This document shows positions 27,879-36,587 of a DNA stretch of 64,000 nucleotides, one piece after another. The number at the start of each line of letters is the position of its first letter. Position 1 is the first letter of the stretch. Origin of the DNA: Marinobacterium lacunae (GTDB lineage Bacteria; Pseudomonadota; Gammaproteobacteria; Pseudomonadales; Balneatricaceae); assembly GCF_000705555.1 (NCBI RefSeq), contig NZ_JMQN01000048.1, forward strand, positions 1-64,000, given 5' to 3'. The notes under the pieces were generated by a model. That model had not been told where the DNA came from. It did not search any database and worked only from the letters and a program-made list of their open reading frames with translations. The position numbers and the translations under genes are program-made.

Positions 27879-29189
27879 ATGCGACGTTCGCGCCCATCGA
27901 TGTTTTACGAGTTCCTGGCCTACGTCAGCGCCGGGTTCCTGCTGGGGTTGTTGGTCTCCTACCCCGGTTGGGGCGTGGCGTTGGGCGTCTGCCTCTGGGC
28001 GCTGTACCAGATGCGCCAGTACAACCGCCTGATGAACTGGCTGCAGCGCGAAGACCAGAGCGAACCGCCGGAGAGCCCCGGGGCCTGGGGCGAGCTGCTC
28101 GATGAGCTGGCCCGCCATCAGAAGCATGCCCAGAGCCGCGAACAGGATCTCAAGGCGATCATCGCCCGCTTCCAGCAATCCACGGCCGCTCTGGACGATG
28201 CCATCGTCATTATCGACCGCCACAACTGTCTGGAGTGGTGGAACAGCACGGCCAACACCCTGCTCGGGCTCAGACCCGGCGATCGCGGCAAGCCGCTGCT
28301 CAATCTGGTGCGTGATCCGCGCTTCGTGCGCTACTACCGCAAGAGCAACTATCAGGAACCGCTGCAGCTATCGTCACCGGCCAACCCCGATATCCACCTG
28401 CAATACCAGATCAGCCGTTTCGGCGAAGGCGACAGGGTACTGGTGGCGCGGGATATCACCCGTCTGGTCAAGCTGGAACAGACCCGTCAGGACTTCGTCG
28501 CCAACGCCTCCCATGAGCTGAGAACGCCGCTGACGGTGATTCGCGGTTATCTGGAAACCTTCCTCGACCAGGAACTGCCGCGTCCTCTGCAACGGGGCAT
28601 GTCGCAGATGCAGCAGCAGGCCAAGCGCATGGAGAGTCTGGTTGCCGATCTATTGCTGCTCTCCCGTCTCGAATCCACCCAGCATATCAGCGACGAGCAA
28701 CCGATCCGGATTCAATCCCTGATCGCACAGATCGCGCAGGACGCACGGGACCTGTCCGCCGACCGCGGCCACATCATCAGCCTCGAGGTGGATCCCGAAC
28801 ACGATCTGATCGGGCAGGAGCTGGAGTTGCAAAGCGCATTCTCCAATCTGGTATTCAACGCCGTGCGCTACACACCGGGTGCCGGAGAGATCCATATCAG
28901 CTGGAAAGTGGATGCCCGCGGCGGACATTTTTCGGTGCGCGACAACGGCATAGGGATCGACCCGATGCACATCCCCCGCCTGACCGAGCGTTTCTACCGG
29001 GTGGATGAAAGCCGCTCATCAGCCAGCGGCGGCACGGGACTTGGGCTGGCCATCGTCAAGCATGTGTTGATGCGCCACGGCGCCCAGCTCAGCATCGAGA
29101 GCCGCAGCGGCAAGGGCAGCACCTTCAGCTGCCACTTCCCGCCGGATATGCTGCGCAGCCTGAACTATCAGGACAGCGCCGCCGGTTGA
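27879..29189 (+). CDS. phoR: Phosphate regulon sensor kinase PhoR
   Basis: Inner-membrane histidine kinase for PhoB. 436 residues: one or two hydrophobic segments at 10-45, no sizeable periplasmic domain, a PAS domain at about 95-195, then HisKA with the phosphorylated H212 in NASHELRTPL. The ATPase domain has N-box NLVFNAVRYTP, G1 DNGIGI and G2 GGTGLGLAIVKH. AAGGGA precedes the ATG. The lack of a periplasmic sensor fits PhoR reading Pst through PhoU. Its stop codon directly abuts that of the convergent cysZ gene. Confidence 0.95.
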   Translation: MRRSRPSMFYEFLAYVSAGFLLGLLVSYPGWGVALGVCLWALYQMRQYNRLMNWLQREDQSEPPESPGAWGELLDELARHQKHAQSREQDLKAIIARFQQSTAALDDAIVIIDRHNCLEWWNSTANTLLGLRPGDRGKPLLNLVRDPRFVRYYRKSNYQEPLQLSSPANPDIHLQYQISRFGEGDRVLVARDITRLVKLEQTRQDFVANASHELRTPLTVIRGYLETFLDQELPRPLQRGMSQMQQQAKRMESLVADLLLLSRLESTQHISDEQPIRIQSLIAQIAQDARDLSADRGHIISLEVDPEHDLIGQELELQSAFSNLVFNAVRYTPGAGEIHISWKVDARGGHFSVRDNGIGIDPMHIPRLTERFYRVDESRSSASGGTGLGLAIVKHVLMRHGAQLSIESRSGKGSTFSCHFPPDMLRSLNYQDSAAG

Positions 29190-29975
29190 TCATCGATTGG
29201 CAATACGCCCGACGCTGACCAGACGCTCATCGCCATGATCGCCGGCGTACTCCTCCACCCAGTAGATCGTCGCGCCGACGACGGCAGCCGGCATGATGAT
29301 CAGGTTAAGGAGCGGTATCAGCATACCGAACTGCACCAGTGAGCCAAAACCCACCGCGGTAAACCGGTGCGACTTCAACAGCCCCTTCATGTTGGCGAAA
29401 CTGACCTTATTGTTGTCCATCGGATAGTCGCAATACTGGATCGCCATCATCCAGGCGCCGAACAGAAACCACACCACCGGCATCGCCAGATTGATCACCG
29501 GGATAAAACTCAGCACCAACAGCAACAGCACACGCGGCAGATAGTAAAGCAACTTGGCGAGCTCTCGGTGCAGCGCCCGTGGAACCATCTTGATCACTTC
29601 AGCCCAGCCTTCGTTACCCAAGGGATCGCCTCGTAACTGGCGCTCCACCTTTTCCGCCAGAAAACCGTTGAACGGCGCGGCGATGAAGTTGGCCACGATC
29701 GAGAAGCTGTAATAGACCACCACCAGTACCAGCAGTGCGAACAACGGCCAGAGTATGTAACGCAGAAAATCCAGCCACTGCCAATCCGGCAGCCATGCCT
29801 GCATCAGGTAGTCGATCCAGTTGCCGAACTGGCTCATCAGCAGCCAGATGGCACCACCGAACAGCAGAATATTGATCAGCAGCGGAACCAGCACAAAACT
29901 GCGAATGCCCGGCTGTGGCAACATCGCCAGCCCCCGCCCCAAATATCCTGCCCCCCTGACCGGGTTACCCCTCAT
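29190..29975 (-). CDS. cysZ: CysZ family sulfate permease
   Basis: Inner-membrane protein of the CysZ/EI24 family, proton-linked sulfate uptake supporting cysteine synthesis. 261 residues with several membrane helices and recognisable blocks GAGYLGRGLAMLPQPGIRSFVLVPLLIN, SIVANFIAAPFNGFLAEKVE, and IQYCDYPMDNNKVSF. No other sulfur genes are adjacent. It is preceded on the same strand by a small two-helix membrane protein 9 bases away, probably in the same transcript. Confidence 0.88.
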   Translation of the reverse strand: MRGNPVRGAGYLGRGLAMLPQPGIRSFVLVPLLINILLFGGAIWLLMSQFGNWIDYLMQAWLPDWQWLDFLRYILWPLFALLVLVVVYYSFSIVANFIAAPFNGFLAEKVERQLRGDPLGNEGWAEVIKMVPRALHRELAKLLYYLPRVLLLLVLSFIPVINLAMPVVWFLFGAWMMAIQYCDYPMDNNKVSFANMKGLLKSHRFTAVGFGSLVQFGMLIPLLNLIIMPAAVVGATIYWVEEYAGDHGDERLVSVGRIANR

Positions 29976-29984
29976 AAAACCTCC

Positions 29985-30212
29985 TTAGGCCATAAAATAG
30001 ATAACGAACCGAATCACCACGGCGACCAGCATCAGCGACAGGCCGATGCGGTTGATTCTAAACTCCAGTGGTGTAAAGCTGATCAGCGGCTGCCAGAACC
30101 TCAGCACGGCTTGCCAATCCTGGGTACGTTTTACGTAAAGCCCCAGCGAGGCCACAAATACCAGCAGGCCGCCCCAGAACAGGAACGGCTCGATCAAGGC
30201 CAGATAGATCAT
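29985..30212 (-). CDS. Small two-helix membrane protein
   Basis: A 75-residue protein I do not recognise. Two hydrophobic segments (about 2-25 and 55-74) flank a short basic and aromatic loop (VKRTQDWQAVLRFWQPL). The ATG has an AAGGA ribosome site five bases upstream, and the gene ends 9 bases before cysZ, so it is probably translated and may work with CysZ (inference from spacing only). Confidence 0.6.
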   Translation of the reverse strand: MIYLALIEPFLFWGGLLVFVASLGLYVKRTQDWQAVLRFWQPLISFTPLEFRINRIGLSLMLVAVVIRFVIYFMA

Positions 30213-30297
30213 CGGAATCCTTACCTTTTACCTTAAACATCATGGGTTAGCGCCAGGGTCGGCAACCGCCCTGAGCTGATAGACCACGGAGATTAAC

Positions 30298-31239
30298 ATG
30301 AAAGCGATACGACTCCATGCCTTTGGCGGGCCGGAAAACCTGACGCTGGAGGAGGTCGACACCCCGATTCCGGCCCGTGGAGAAGTACTGATCCGAAACC
30401 GCGCGGCAGGCGTCAACCCGATCGACTGGAAAACCTGTTCCGGCGGCGGTGCCAGCGCCTTCATCGGCGAGCTGCCTTATATACCGGGCTGGGAGTGTGC
30501 CGGCACCATCGAGGCCCTTGGCGACGGTGTAAGCGAATTCAGCGTCGGTGACGAAGTGTTCGGTTTTCTGCGTTTTCCCGAAGCGGCCGGTTGCTACGCC
30601 GAATATGTCTGCGCACCGATCAACCAGATTGCAAAACGACCCCAGGCGCTTTCCGTAGAAGCCGCCGGAAGTCTCGGTCTGGCGGGGTTGACTGCCTGGC
30701 AGGCACTGCATGACAAGGCCGGTATTCAGGCCGGGCAGCGGGTGCTGGTGCTGGCAGCGGCCGGGGGGGTCGGCCATCTGGCAGTCCAGCTGGCAAAAGC
30801 TGCCGGCGCCCATGTCATCGGCACCGCCTCATCCGCCAATCAGGATTTCATCGCCTCTTTGGGATGCGATGAGTGCATCGATTACACCAGTGCCAATCTG
30901 TCCGTGAGCCTGCGTGATATCGATATCATCATCGACGGTGTCGGCGGTGCTACCGCCATAGAGGCCCTGCCCTGCCTGAAATCAGGCGGCGTAATGGTGA
31001 CCCTGCCGTCGGTAACCGCGGCTGAGGTCGCGCAGGCAGGTGAAAAGAGCGGCTATCAGGTCATGGGTATACGTGTAGAGCCCAACGGGGCAGACCTTGC
31101 CAAACTGGCGGCACTGGCCGAGACCGGCCAATTGACGCTGAGTCTGGCACAGGCGCTGCCGCTGGCCGAGGCGGGCGAGGCTCATCGGCTTAGCGCCAGC
31201 GGCCACCAGCGCGGCAAGTTGGTACTGACACTGGCGTGA
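30298..31239 (+). CDS. Quinone-oxidoreductase-like NADP-dependent dehydrogenase
   Basis: Medium-chain dehydrogenase/reductase of 313 residues without the structural or catalytic zinc cysteines, so closest to quinone oxidoreductases. The GroES-like half has FGGPENLTLEEVDTP and AAGVNPIDWKT. The Rossmann half has AAAGGVGHLAVQLAKAAG near 147-164. Expected to reduce a quinone or an enal with NADPH; the substrate is not known. Divergent from the cysZ pair. Its stop exactly abuts that of the next, convergent gene (TGATCA). Confidence 0.82.
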   Translation: MKAIRLHAFGGPENLTLEEVDTPIPARGEVLIRNRAAGVNPIDWKTCSGGGASAFIGELPYIPGWECAGTIEALGDGVSEFSVGDEVFGFLRFPEAAGCYAEYVCAPINQIAKRPQALSVEAAGSLGLAGLTAWQALHDKAGIQAGQRVLVLAAAGGVGHLAVQLAKAAGAHVIGTASSANQDFIASLGCDECIDYTSANLSVSLRDIDIIIDGVGGATAIEALPCLKSGGVMVTLPSVTAAEVAQAGEKSGYQVMGIRVEPNGADLAKLAALAETGQLTLSLAQALPLAEAGEAHRLSASGHQRGKLVLTLA

Positions 31240-31716
31240 TCAGGGCTGGCCGGTGGCGCTCGCGCTGCCGGTCGCCGCGTCAGAGTCGGGGTTCTGGCAG
31301 AAAAACTGTTGCTGACGCATCAGCAGACGGCAACCCTCACCGCGCACATCACGGGCCCAGCAGCTTTCGCGGGCCCAGCTCTTATCCTCTTCGGTTTTCT
31401 CTTCCCGGTAAGGCGGCACGCCGTCACAGAATCCGGCCTTTTGTGCAGCCGTTTCAAGACAGGCATTGAGAAACTTGCCGTAGCGCACGGTACAGCTAAA
31501 GCCGCTGCACTGGGTATCAAACTCCTCCAGTGCCTTATCCAGACAGGCCTGCTGATCATGGCTGCGCCCGTATTCGAGCCCCTCGTTCCTGAAACGCTGC
31601 GCTTCTTCAGCCCGCTCCTGATTGAACTCGGACAGGAAGCTGTCTTTGTTCAACCAGAGATATCCGCTACCGAGCAGCGCTACAACCAGCAACACCAGCA
31701 GGATCTTTTTAAACAT
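31240..31716 (-). CDS. Cysteine-containing envelope protein of unknown function
   Basis: 158 residues: an N-terminal hydrophobic anchor or signal (residues 4-25), then a polar domain with seven cysteines in its middle and C-terminal parts (QQACLDKALEEF, QCSGFSCTVR, ACLET, FCDG). The even spacing suggests disulfide-bonded helices in the periplasm. I do not recognise the family. Third gene of a minus-strand run after the yjaG-like gene and the next small membrane protein, 18 bases downstream of the latter. Confidence 0.6.
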   Translation of the reverse strand: MFKKILLVLLVVALLGSGYLWLNKDSFLSEFNQERAEEAQRFRNEGLEYGRSHDQQACLDKALEEFDTQCSGFSCTVRYGKFLNACLETAAQKAGFCDGVPPYREEKTEEDKSWARESCWARDVRGEGCRLLMRQQQFFCQNPDSDAATGSASATGQP

Positions 31717-31734
31717 TCGATACTCCGAACAAGA

Positions 31735-32004
31735 TCAGGTACGGCCGCGGTAGAGCCCCACCATGCAGAACAGCAGTCCCACAACAGACAACAGCATGCC
31801 ACCGTTCACCAGAACCGGGTGACGCATCATGAAGGGAACAAAGGGAAAAGTGCCGGACGCCGCATCATCTACACACACACGTTCAACGTAGTTCCAGGCA
31901 CCGCCGGCATCCAGACAGGCATCGACCTCTGCCTGCTCCATCATGTAGCCCGTCATCAACGCCAGGGGCGGCAAAATCAGCAGTAGGAGACCAACCTTCA
32001 GCAT
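31735..32004 (-). CDS. Small membrane protein with two helices
   Basis: 89 residues with hydrophobic helices at about 3-22 and 66-86, and between them a periplasmic loop with two cysteines (ACLDAGGAWNYVERVC), a possible disulfide. Unrecognised family. Its ATG shares a base with the stop of the yjaG-like gene (TGATG), which strongly supports that it is real and translationally coupled. Confidence 0.62.
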   Translation of the reverse strand: MLKVGLLLLILPPLALMTGYMMEQAEVDACLDAGGAWNYVERVCVDDAASGTFPFVPFMMRHPVLVNGGMLLSVVGLLFCMVGLYRGRT

Positions 32005-32612
32005 CAGGCATCGTCACCGCTGATACCGATGTTGCTCACGCCTTCGTTCTGGGCCAGAAGGCGCAGATCACGAATAAACCCAGCATTGGCAGTAGGCTGA
32101 GCACGCAGGCGCTCGAGCACCTCCTCACGGAAGGCATCTTCGTCGAGCATCAGCTCATGGGTGTTGATAAAGCGCACCAGCTCTTCGTCAGACATCTGGT
32201 CGTTTGCCGCGGTCACCTCAATGAAGTTGGCCACGCACTCATAGGACAGATTGGCAACACCGGCCGCTTCTGCAGCGTCCCCCTCGATCAGGCAGGTCAG
32301 CGTGGAGTATATGGCCACGGCGGCATCGTAGGCGGGCATGGCGCCATACATGTCGAACTCATCGAGATTTGGAATGTTGGCCTCAACATTGTCGAGCTGC
32401 ACTTCCGCATTGATTTTGGCGCCGCTTCCGGCCAGCTGATTCCAGATGCCATCCAGAATGCCGCGCAGTTGCTGGTGGTCTCCGAACCCTACCAGACGGG
32501 AGAACAACTGATAGTTTGGAAACAGGCGCTCACTCATAGCGGCGCTGAAAGCCACCAGCTGCCAGCCCTCCAGACCCTCGAGTTGCTTTTCCAACTGTAT
32601 CAGTTCAGTCAT
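32004..32612 (-). CDS. yjaG: YjaG family (DUF416) protein
   Basis: Cytoplasmic protein of 202 residues matching E. coli YjaG: SERLFPNYQLFSRLVGFGD near residues 28-46, ILDGIWNQL, IPNLDEFDMYGAMPAYDA and the C-terminal LRLLAQNEGVSNIGI. Largely helical, no membrane segment. The function of the family is not established. First gene of a three-gene run with two small envelope proteins, which is not its E. coli context. Divergent from the LOG gene across 257 bases of AT-rich DNA in which I see no further gene. Confidence 0.85.
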   Translation of the reverse strand: MTELIQLEKQLEGLEGWQLVAFSAAMSERLFPNYQLFSRLVGFGDHQQLRGILDGIWNQLAGSGAKINAEVQLDNVEANIPNLDEFDMYGAMPAYDAAVAIYSTLTCLIEGDAAEAAGVANLSYECVANFIEVTAANDQMSDEELVRFINTHELMLDEDAFREEVLERLRAQPTANAGFIRDLRLLAQNEGVSNIGISGDDA

Positions 32613-32869
32613 TCATCCTCTCCGCGGCTTGATTACATCGTTACCGGTTATTGTACGGCCTCATTCTCCACATCTGTAGGAAAAAGCGCTTACATAGCTT
32701 AATAACATCAAAATATCGTTCATATTTTTCCGTTATCCTCCGATCAAGCGCATGCCAGCCGGTTTACCGCTTGGGCGTCTGTAATACTCGGGAAAACCTT
32801 GTACCCAGACTCCAATGACAGGCAACATCTGAACATTCATAACTCAAACCCGGACACGACAGGTGAAAG

Positions 32870-33451
32870 ATGGCTTCTACCCTCTGTGTATTCTGCGGCT
32901 CCAGTGAGGGCGTAAAACCTCAATATCGACAGCTTGCCTATACGCTGGGCGAGAAACTCGCCCAACAGGGACATGCACTGGTCTACGGAGGCGGTTCCGT
33001 TGGGCTGATGGGTGCGGTCGCCGATGGCGTAATGGAGAACGGCGGCCAGGTAACCGGCGTGATCCCCGAAAGCCTGTTCAACGCCGAAGTTGCCCATCAA
33101 GGGCTGACATCCCTGGAAGTGGTGCCCGATATGCACGCCCGCAAGGCACGCATGGCCACACTGGCCGATGCCTTCATTGCACTGCCAGGCGGTATCGGCA
33201 CCTTCGAGGAGCTGTTCGAAGTCTGGACCTGGGCGCAGCTTGGCTACCACAACAAGCCTATCGGCCTTTTAAATGCCGATGGTTTCTACGACCCGCTACT
33301 GGCGTTTCTCGACCACACCCAGGAACAGGGCTTTATACGTCATCGCTGTCTGGAACTGCTGTGGGTCGAAACGGAGATCGATCCGATACTTGAGCGGCTA
33401 CTGTCGAGCGTCGACCTGAGCCCGGTCAACTGGGAGCCGAGCGAAATTTGA
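32870..33451 (+). CDS. LOG family nucleotide phosphoribohydrolase
   Basis: Rossmann-fold protein of 193 residues with the LOG-family signature PGGIGTFEE around residue 107 and the N-terminal VFCGSSEG, YGGGSVGLMG blocks. Proteins of this type release a base from a nucleoside 5'-monophosphate; plant and some bacterial members activate cytokinins, while others are housekeeping nucleotidases. The ATG follows AGGTGA. The name is secure at family level, the substrate is not. Confidence 0.88.
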   Translation: MASTLCVFCGSSEGVKPQYRQLAYTLGEKLAQQGHALVYGGGSVGLMGAVADGVMENGGQVTGVIPESLFNAEVAHQGLTSLEVVPDMHARKARMATLADAFIALPGGIGTFEELFEVWTWAQLGYHNKPIGLLNADGFYDPLLAFLDHTQEQGFIRHRCLELLWVETEIDPILERLLSSVDLSPVNWEPSEI

Positions 33452-33537
33452 TCGGTTAACATCTGTCTGGTAATTGCCCCCTGCTTCTCGTACTCTCCTA
33501 CTCTTCAGGTTAATACGATAGAAGTTATCCACATACG

Positions 33538-34455
33538 ATGCCACGGCAGTACTCGCGCACGTCTGTTTCCCTGTTCAGCTATTTCATGCTGATACTCGGC
33601 GTCGCCGCCATCCCGGTATCGCTGTGCGCCCAACCTCTGGTGATCGCTCAAGTCAGCGAGCGGCCGAAAAAGGATTATGCCCACCTCAGGCCGATGGCGA
33701 GCTATGTTGCCGAACGCTTGGCCGCTTTTGGATTCGACTCAGCAGAGGTCAAGCTGTACCGCAGTGCAGACGACCTGATCCGCGCAGTAAAGACCGGTGA
33801 AGTACACTGGATCACAGAGACGCCCTACACCGCCGCACGAGTGATTCAGGAAACGGGGGCCAGGGCGCTGGCAAAAAAGTGGAAAAATGGCCAGCGTGAA
33901 TATCAAACCCTGATCTACACCCGACAGGAATCGGACGTCAGGAATATTGAGGACCTGGTCGGCCAAAGTATCGCCTTCGAGCACCCCTACTCATTCAGCA
34001 GTTACTACCTGCCCAAGCATATACTCGAGCGCAGCGGCTTGACGCTGGTTCCGCTGGAGGGTTCATCCAGCATGCCCTCGCGTCACCAGGTGGGATACGT
34101 TTTCAGCCGCAATGAAAAAAACAATGCTCTCTGGGTCGATAAGGGCATCGTCACGGCGGGCGCATTGAACGACGGAGACTGGAATAACCCTGAAAGAGTC
34201 CCGCCGAATCTACGCAAACGACTGAAGATCATCTACCGGTCGGAGTTCTATCCGCGCGCGTTCGAAGTGGCCACCAATGCCCTTTCTCCAGAAGCGGCGA
34301 CCGCCTTGCAATCACTTTTGCTGAGTCTGCATCGCCCGGAGCACGAGGCCTTGCTGGATCGGTACGAAAAAACCGAAGCCTTTGCCGCCGTTCAGCCGGA
34401 AGATCTGGCACTCCTAACGGAGATGGTCATCAACGCGGGTAACGAAGCACCATGA
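33538..34455 (+). CDS. PhnD-like periplasmic binding protein linked to a c-di-GMP enzyme
   Basis: 305-residue precursor with a signal peptide (ends near VSLCAQ, residue 32) and a type 2 periplasmic-binding fold of the PhnD family. Support comes from VITETPYTAARV-like ligand-loop sequence (HWITETPYTAARV), EDLVGQSIAFEHPYSFSSYYLP and GYVFSRNEKNNALWV. PhnD relatives bind phosphonates, phosphate or thiol compounds for ABC transporters. No permease or ATPase is here; instead the gene overlaps by four bases (ATGA) with a GGDEF-EAL membrane protein. It is therefore probably a signal-binding partner (inference). No clear Pho box precedes it. Confidence 0.75.
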   Translation: MPRQYSRTSVSLFSYFMLILGVAAIPVSLCAQPLVIAQVSERPKKDYAHLRPMASYVAERLAAFGFDSAEVKLYRSADDLIRAVKTGEVHWITETPYTAARVIQETGARALAKKWKNGQREYQTLIYTRQESDVRNIEDLVGQSIAFEHPYSFSSYYLPKHILERSGLTLVPLEGSSSMPSRHQVGYVFSRNEKNNALWVDKGIVTAGALNDGDWNNPERVPPNLRKRLKIIYRSEFYPRAFEVATNALSPEAATALQSLLLSLHRPEHEALLDRYEKTEAFAAVQPEDLALLTEMVINAGNEAP

Positions 34456-36587
34456 ACCGCCAGTTCTCTGTCATCACCCGCCTGTCTCTGCTGCTGACGC
34501 TGGTGTCAGCCATCATGATGGTTGTGCTGATGATGGTCGTGGATGACACCCTCAAAGCCTACAACGAGCAGTCCGCGCAAACCGACCATAGTTATATCAC
34601 CGGCACCATCCGCGAGCAGCTTGAAGATGACGCCCGCTTGTTGGTAAAGGCGCTGGGCGCCAACCTGAGCGAGTCGATCTATCAACTGGATTTGAGCCGA
34701 ATCGGTGCATCGTTCAAGCGGCTGCGAAACTATCGGAAATACGATTACATCTATGTATTCGACGCCGAAGGCAAGATCATCCACGATGGTAGCGCCGAGG
34801 TATCGGCCTATGGTGATGATATCGCCGATTACGTGCCACAGGCTTCGCGGCCCACGCTTGAAGGTCAAATGAGCTGGGACGGCACCCACTTGAGGCTCGT
34901 ATGCCCCGTCACAGCAGGCGGCGCGCCCTTTGCCGCAATTGCCGTCAGTTTCGACTTTGCGGGACCGATTAAGGCCGCCGCCGACAGCGCGCAGGAGCTT
35001 GAAGCCCACGAACAGGAGATGTTCGACACCGTGCGTCAGGCGATCCTGATCGCATTCTCTCTGTTGCTACCATTGGGTATGCTCAGTGCCCGCATGGTCA
35101 CCAAGCGGCTGCTCAATCCGCTTCAGACACTTACCGAGCGCAGCACCCGCTACGCCGATGGCGAGCGCGATATCAGCTTTGACCTGCACCGCGCCGACGA
35201 GATTGGTCGGCTAGGCACGGCCCTTGAGCGCATGCGACAAGCTCTGGAGGAGAGCCACCATCAGGTGCACCAGATGGCATACGAGGACGCCGTCACCAGC
35301 CTTCCCAACCGGCGCAGCTTCCAGCACAAACTCAGCGACCTTATGCACCGCAGCGCCAGCCTCGATAACCGCTTTGCCGTACTGTTTATCGATCTGGACC
35401 ATTTCAAGCAGGTCAACGATACCGCCGGACACGCTCAAGGCGATCAGCTCCTGCGCGAAGTCTCGCGACGACTGACACAAACCCTGCGTGAGCACCGCAA
35501 CCGCCGACGCCCCGATCCGTTCCTGGCACGTCTAGGGGGTGACGAATTTGTCATCCTGATGCCGTCGATCGACAGCGCTGAGGAGGCGGCCGAGCTTGCG
35601 CGTACCCTGTCCGCCTCTTTGGCCACGCCATTCCTGATTTCCGGTCAGTATTTCTCTATCTCATGCAGTATCGGCATCACGCTGTATCCGGACGACGGGG
35701 TCAGCAGCAGCGAGATCCTGAAACATGCCGACATCGCCATGTATTCGGCGAAACAGCATGGCCGCAATCAGTTCGCCTTCTTCCAGATGCAGATGACGGA
35801 CGACATTCGCGAGCGGATCGAGATACAACAGGGTATACGCGAGGCGATTGAGCACGATCACCTCTATCTGGATTATCAGCCGATCTACAGCATGAGTAAC
35901 GGCCGGATACAGGGTGCCGAAGCGCTGCTACGCTGGAACCACCCGCAGCATGGCCTGCTCTCGCCCGCCCGCTTCATACCGATTATTGAGGAGTCCGATC
36001 TGATCGAGGATGTCACCCGCTGGGTAGCCGAACGTGCGGCGGGTGACCTCATATCCTTGCTTGAACTGATCCCCGACTTCAACCTGTCGATCAATATCTC
36101 CGGTGCAGCCCTGCATCAGTCCTCAATCTGCGATTACATCTGTAATATCAAGCAGCGCTTAGCGCTGCCCGATAACAGCCTGTGTATCGAGATAACCGAG
36201 ACCAGCATGATCACCCATCTGGAGAGCAGCGAAAAAGCGCTGCGTCGCTGGAAAGCTGCCGGTATTGAGATCTGGATCGATGATTTCGGCACCGGCTACT
36301 CGTCGCTGGCCTACCTCAACAGCCTGTCCATCGATGGCCTGAAGATAGACCGCTCTTTCGTCCACAACTTGATCGACGGGCATTCCCGCCCACTGATCGA
36401 GGCGATGATCGCACTGGCCGAGTCACTCTCCATCCAAACGGTCGCCGAGGGTATCGAAACCGACCAACAACTGGCCGCGCTGAAGGATATGGGCACAGGG
36501 CTGGCTCAGGGCTTTGGGCTGGCCCGCCCCATGCGACTGGACAACCTTATCCACAAGATCCAACAAGAGCTCAACGAGACAGCATGA
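34452..36587 (+). CDS. Membrane GGDEF-EAL protein (c-di-GMP synthesis/breakdown)
   Basis: 711 residues: membrane helix 8-31, a periplasmic sensor-like domain to about 193, helix 195-216, HAMP 217-268, GGDEF domain with intact GGDEF at 362-366, and an EAL domain from about 460 with EALLR at 490-494. The EAL catalytic set is complete (INIS, EITET, DDFGTGYS, LKIDRSF, AEGIET). An RRPD motif stands near the inhibition-site position, but one residue further off than usual. Both activities look possible; which dominates cannot be told. Overlaps its neighbours by four bases on each side. Confidence 0.9.
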   Translation: MNRQFSVITRLSLLLTLVSAIMMVVLMMVVDDTLKAYNEQSAQTDHSYITGTIREQLEDDARLLVKALGANLSESIYQLDLSRIGASFKRLRNYRKYDYIYVFDAEGKIIHDGSAEVSAYGDDIADYVPQASRPTLEGQMSWDGTHLRLVCPVTAGGAPFAAIAVSFDFAGPIKAAADSAQELEAHEQEMFDTVRQAILIAFSLLLPLGMLSARMVTKRLLNPLQTLTERSTRYADGERDISFDLHRADEIGRLGTALERMRQALEESHHQVHQMAYEDAVTSLPNRRSFQHKLSDLMHRSASLDNRFAVLFIDLDHFKQVNDTAGHAQGDQLLREVSRRLTQTLREHRNRRRPDPFLARLGGDEFVILMPSIDSAEEAAELARTLSASLATPFLISGQYFSISCSIGITLYPDDGVSSSEILKHADIAMYSAKQHGRNQFAFFQMQMTDDIRERIEIQQGIREAIEHDHLYLDYQPIYSMSNGRIQGAEALLRWNHPQHGLLSPARFIPIIEESDLIEDVTRWVAERAAGDLISLLELIPDFNLSINISGAALHQSSICDYICNIKQRLALPDNSLCIEITETSMITHLESSEKALRRWKAAGIEIWIDDFGTGYSSLAYLNSLSIDGLKIDRSFVHNLIDGHSRPLIEAMIALAESLSIQTVAEGIETDQQLAALKDMGTGLAQGFGLARPMRLDNLIHKIQQELNETA

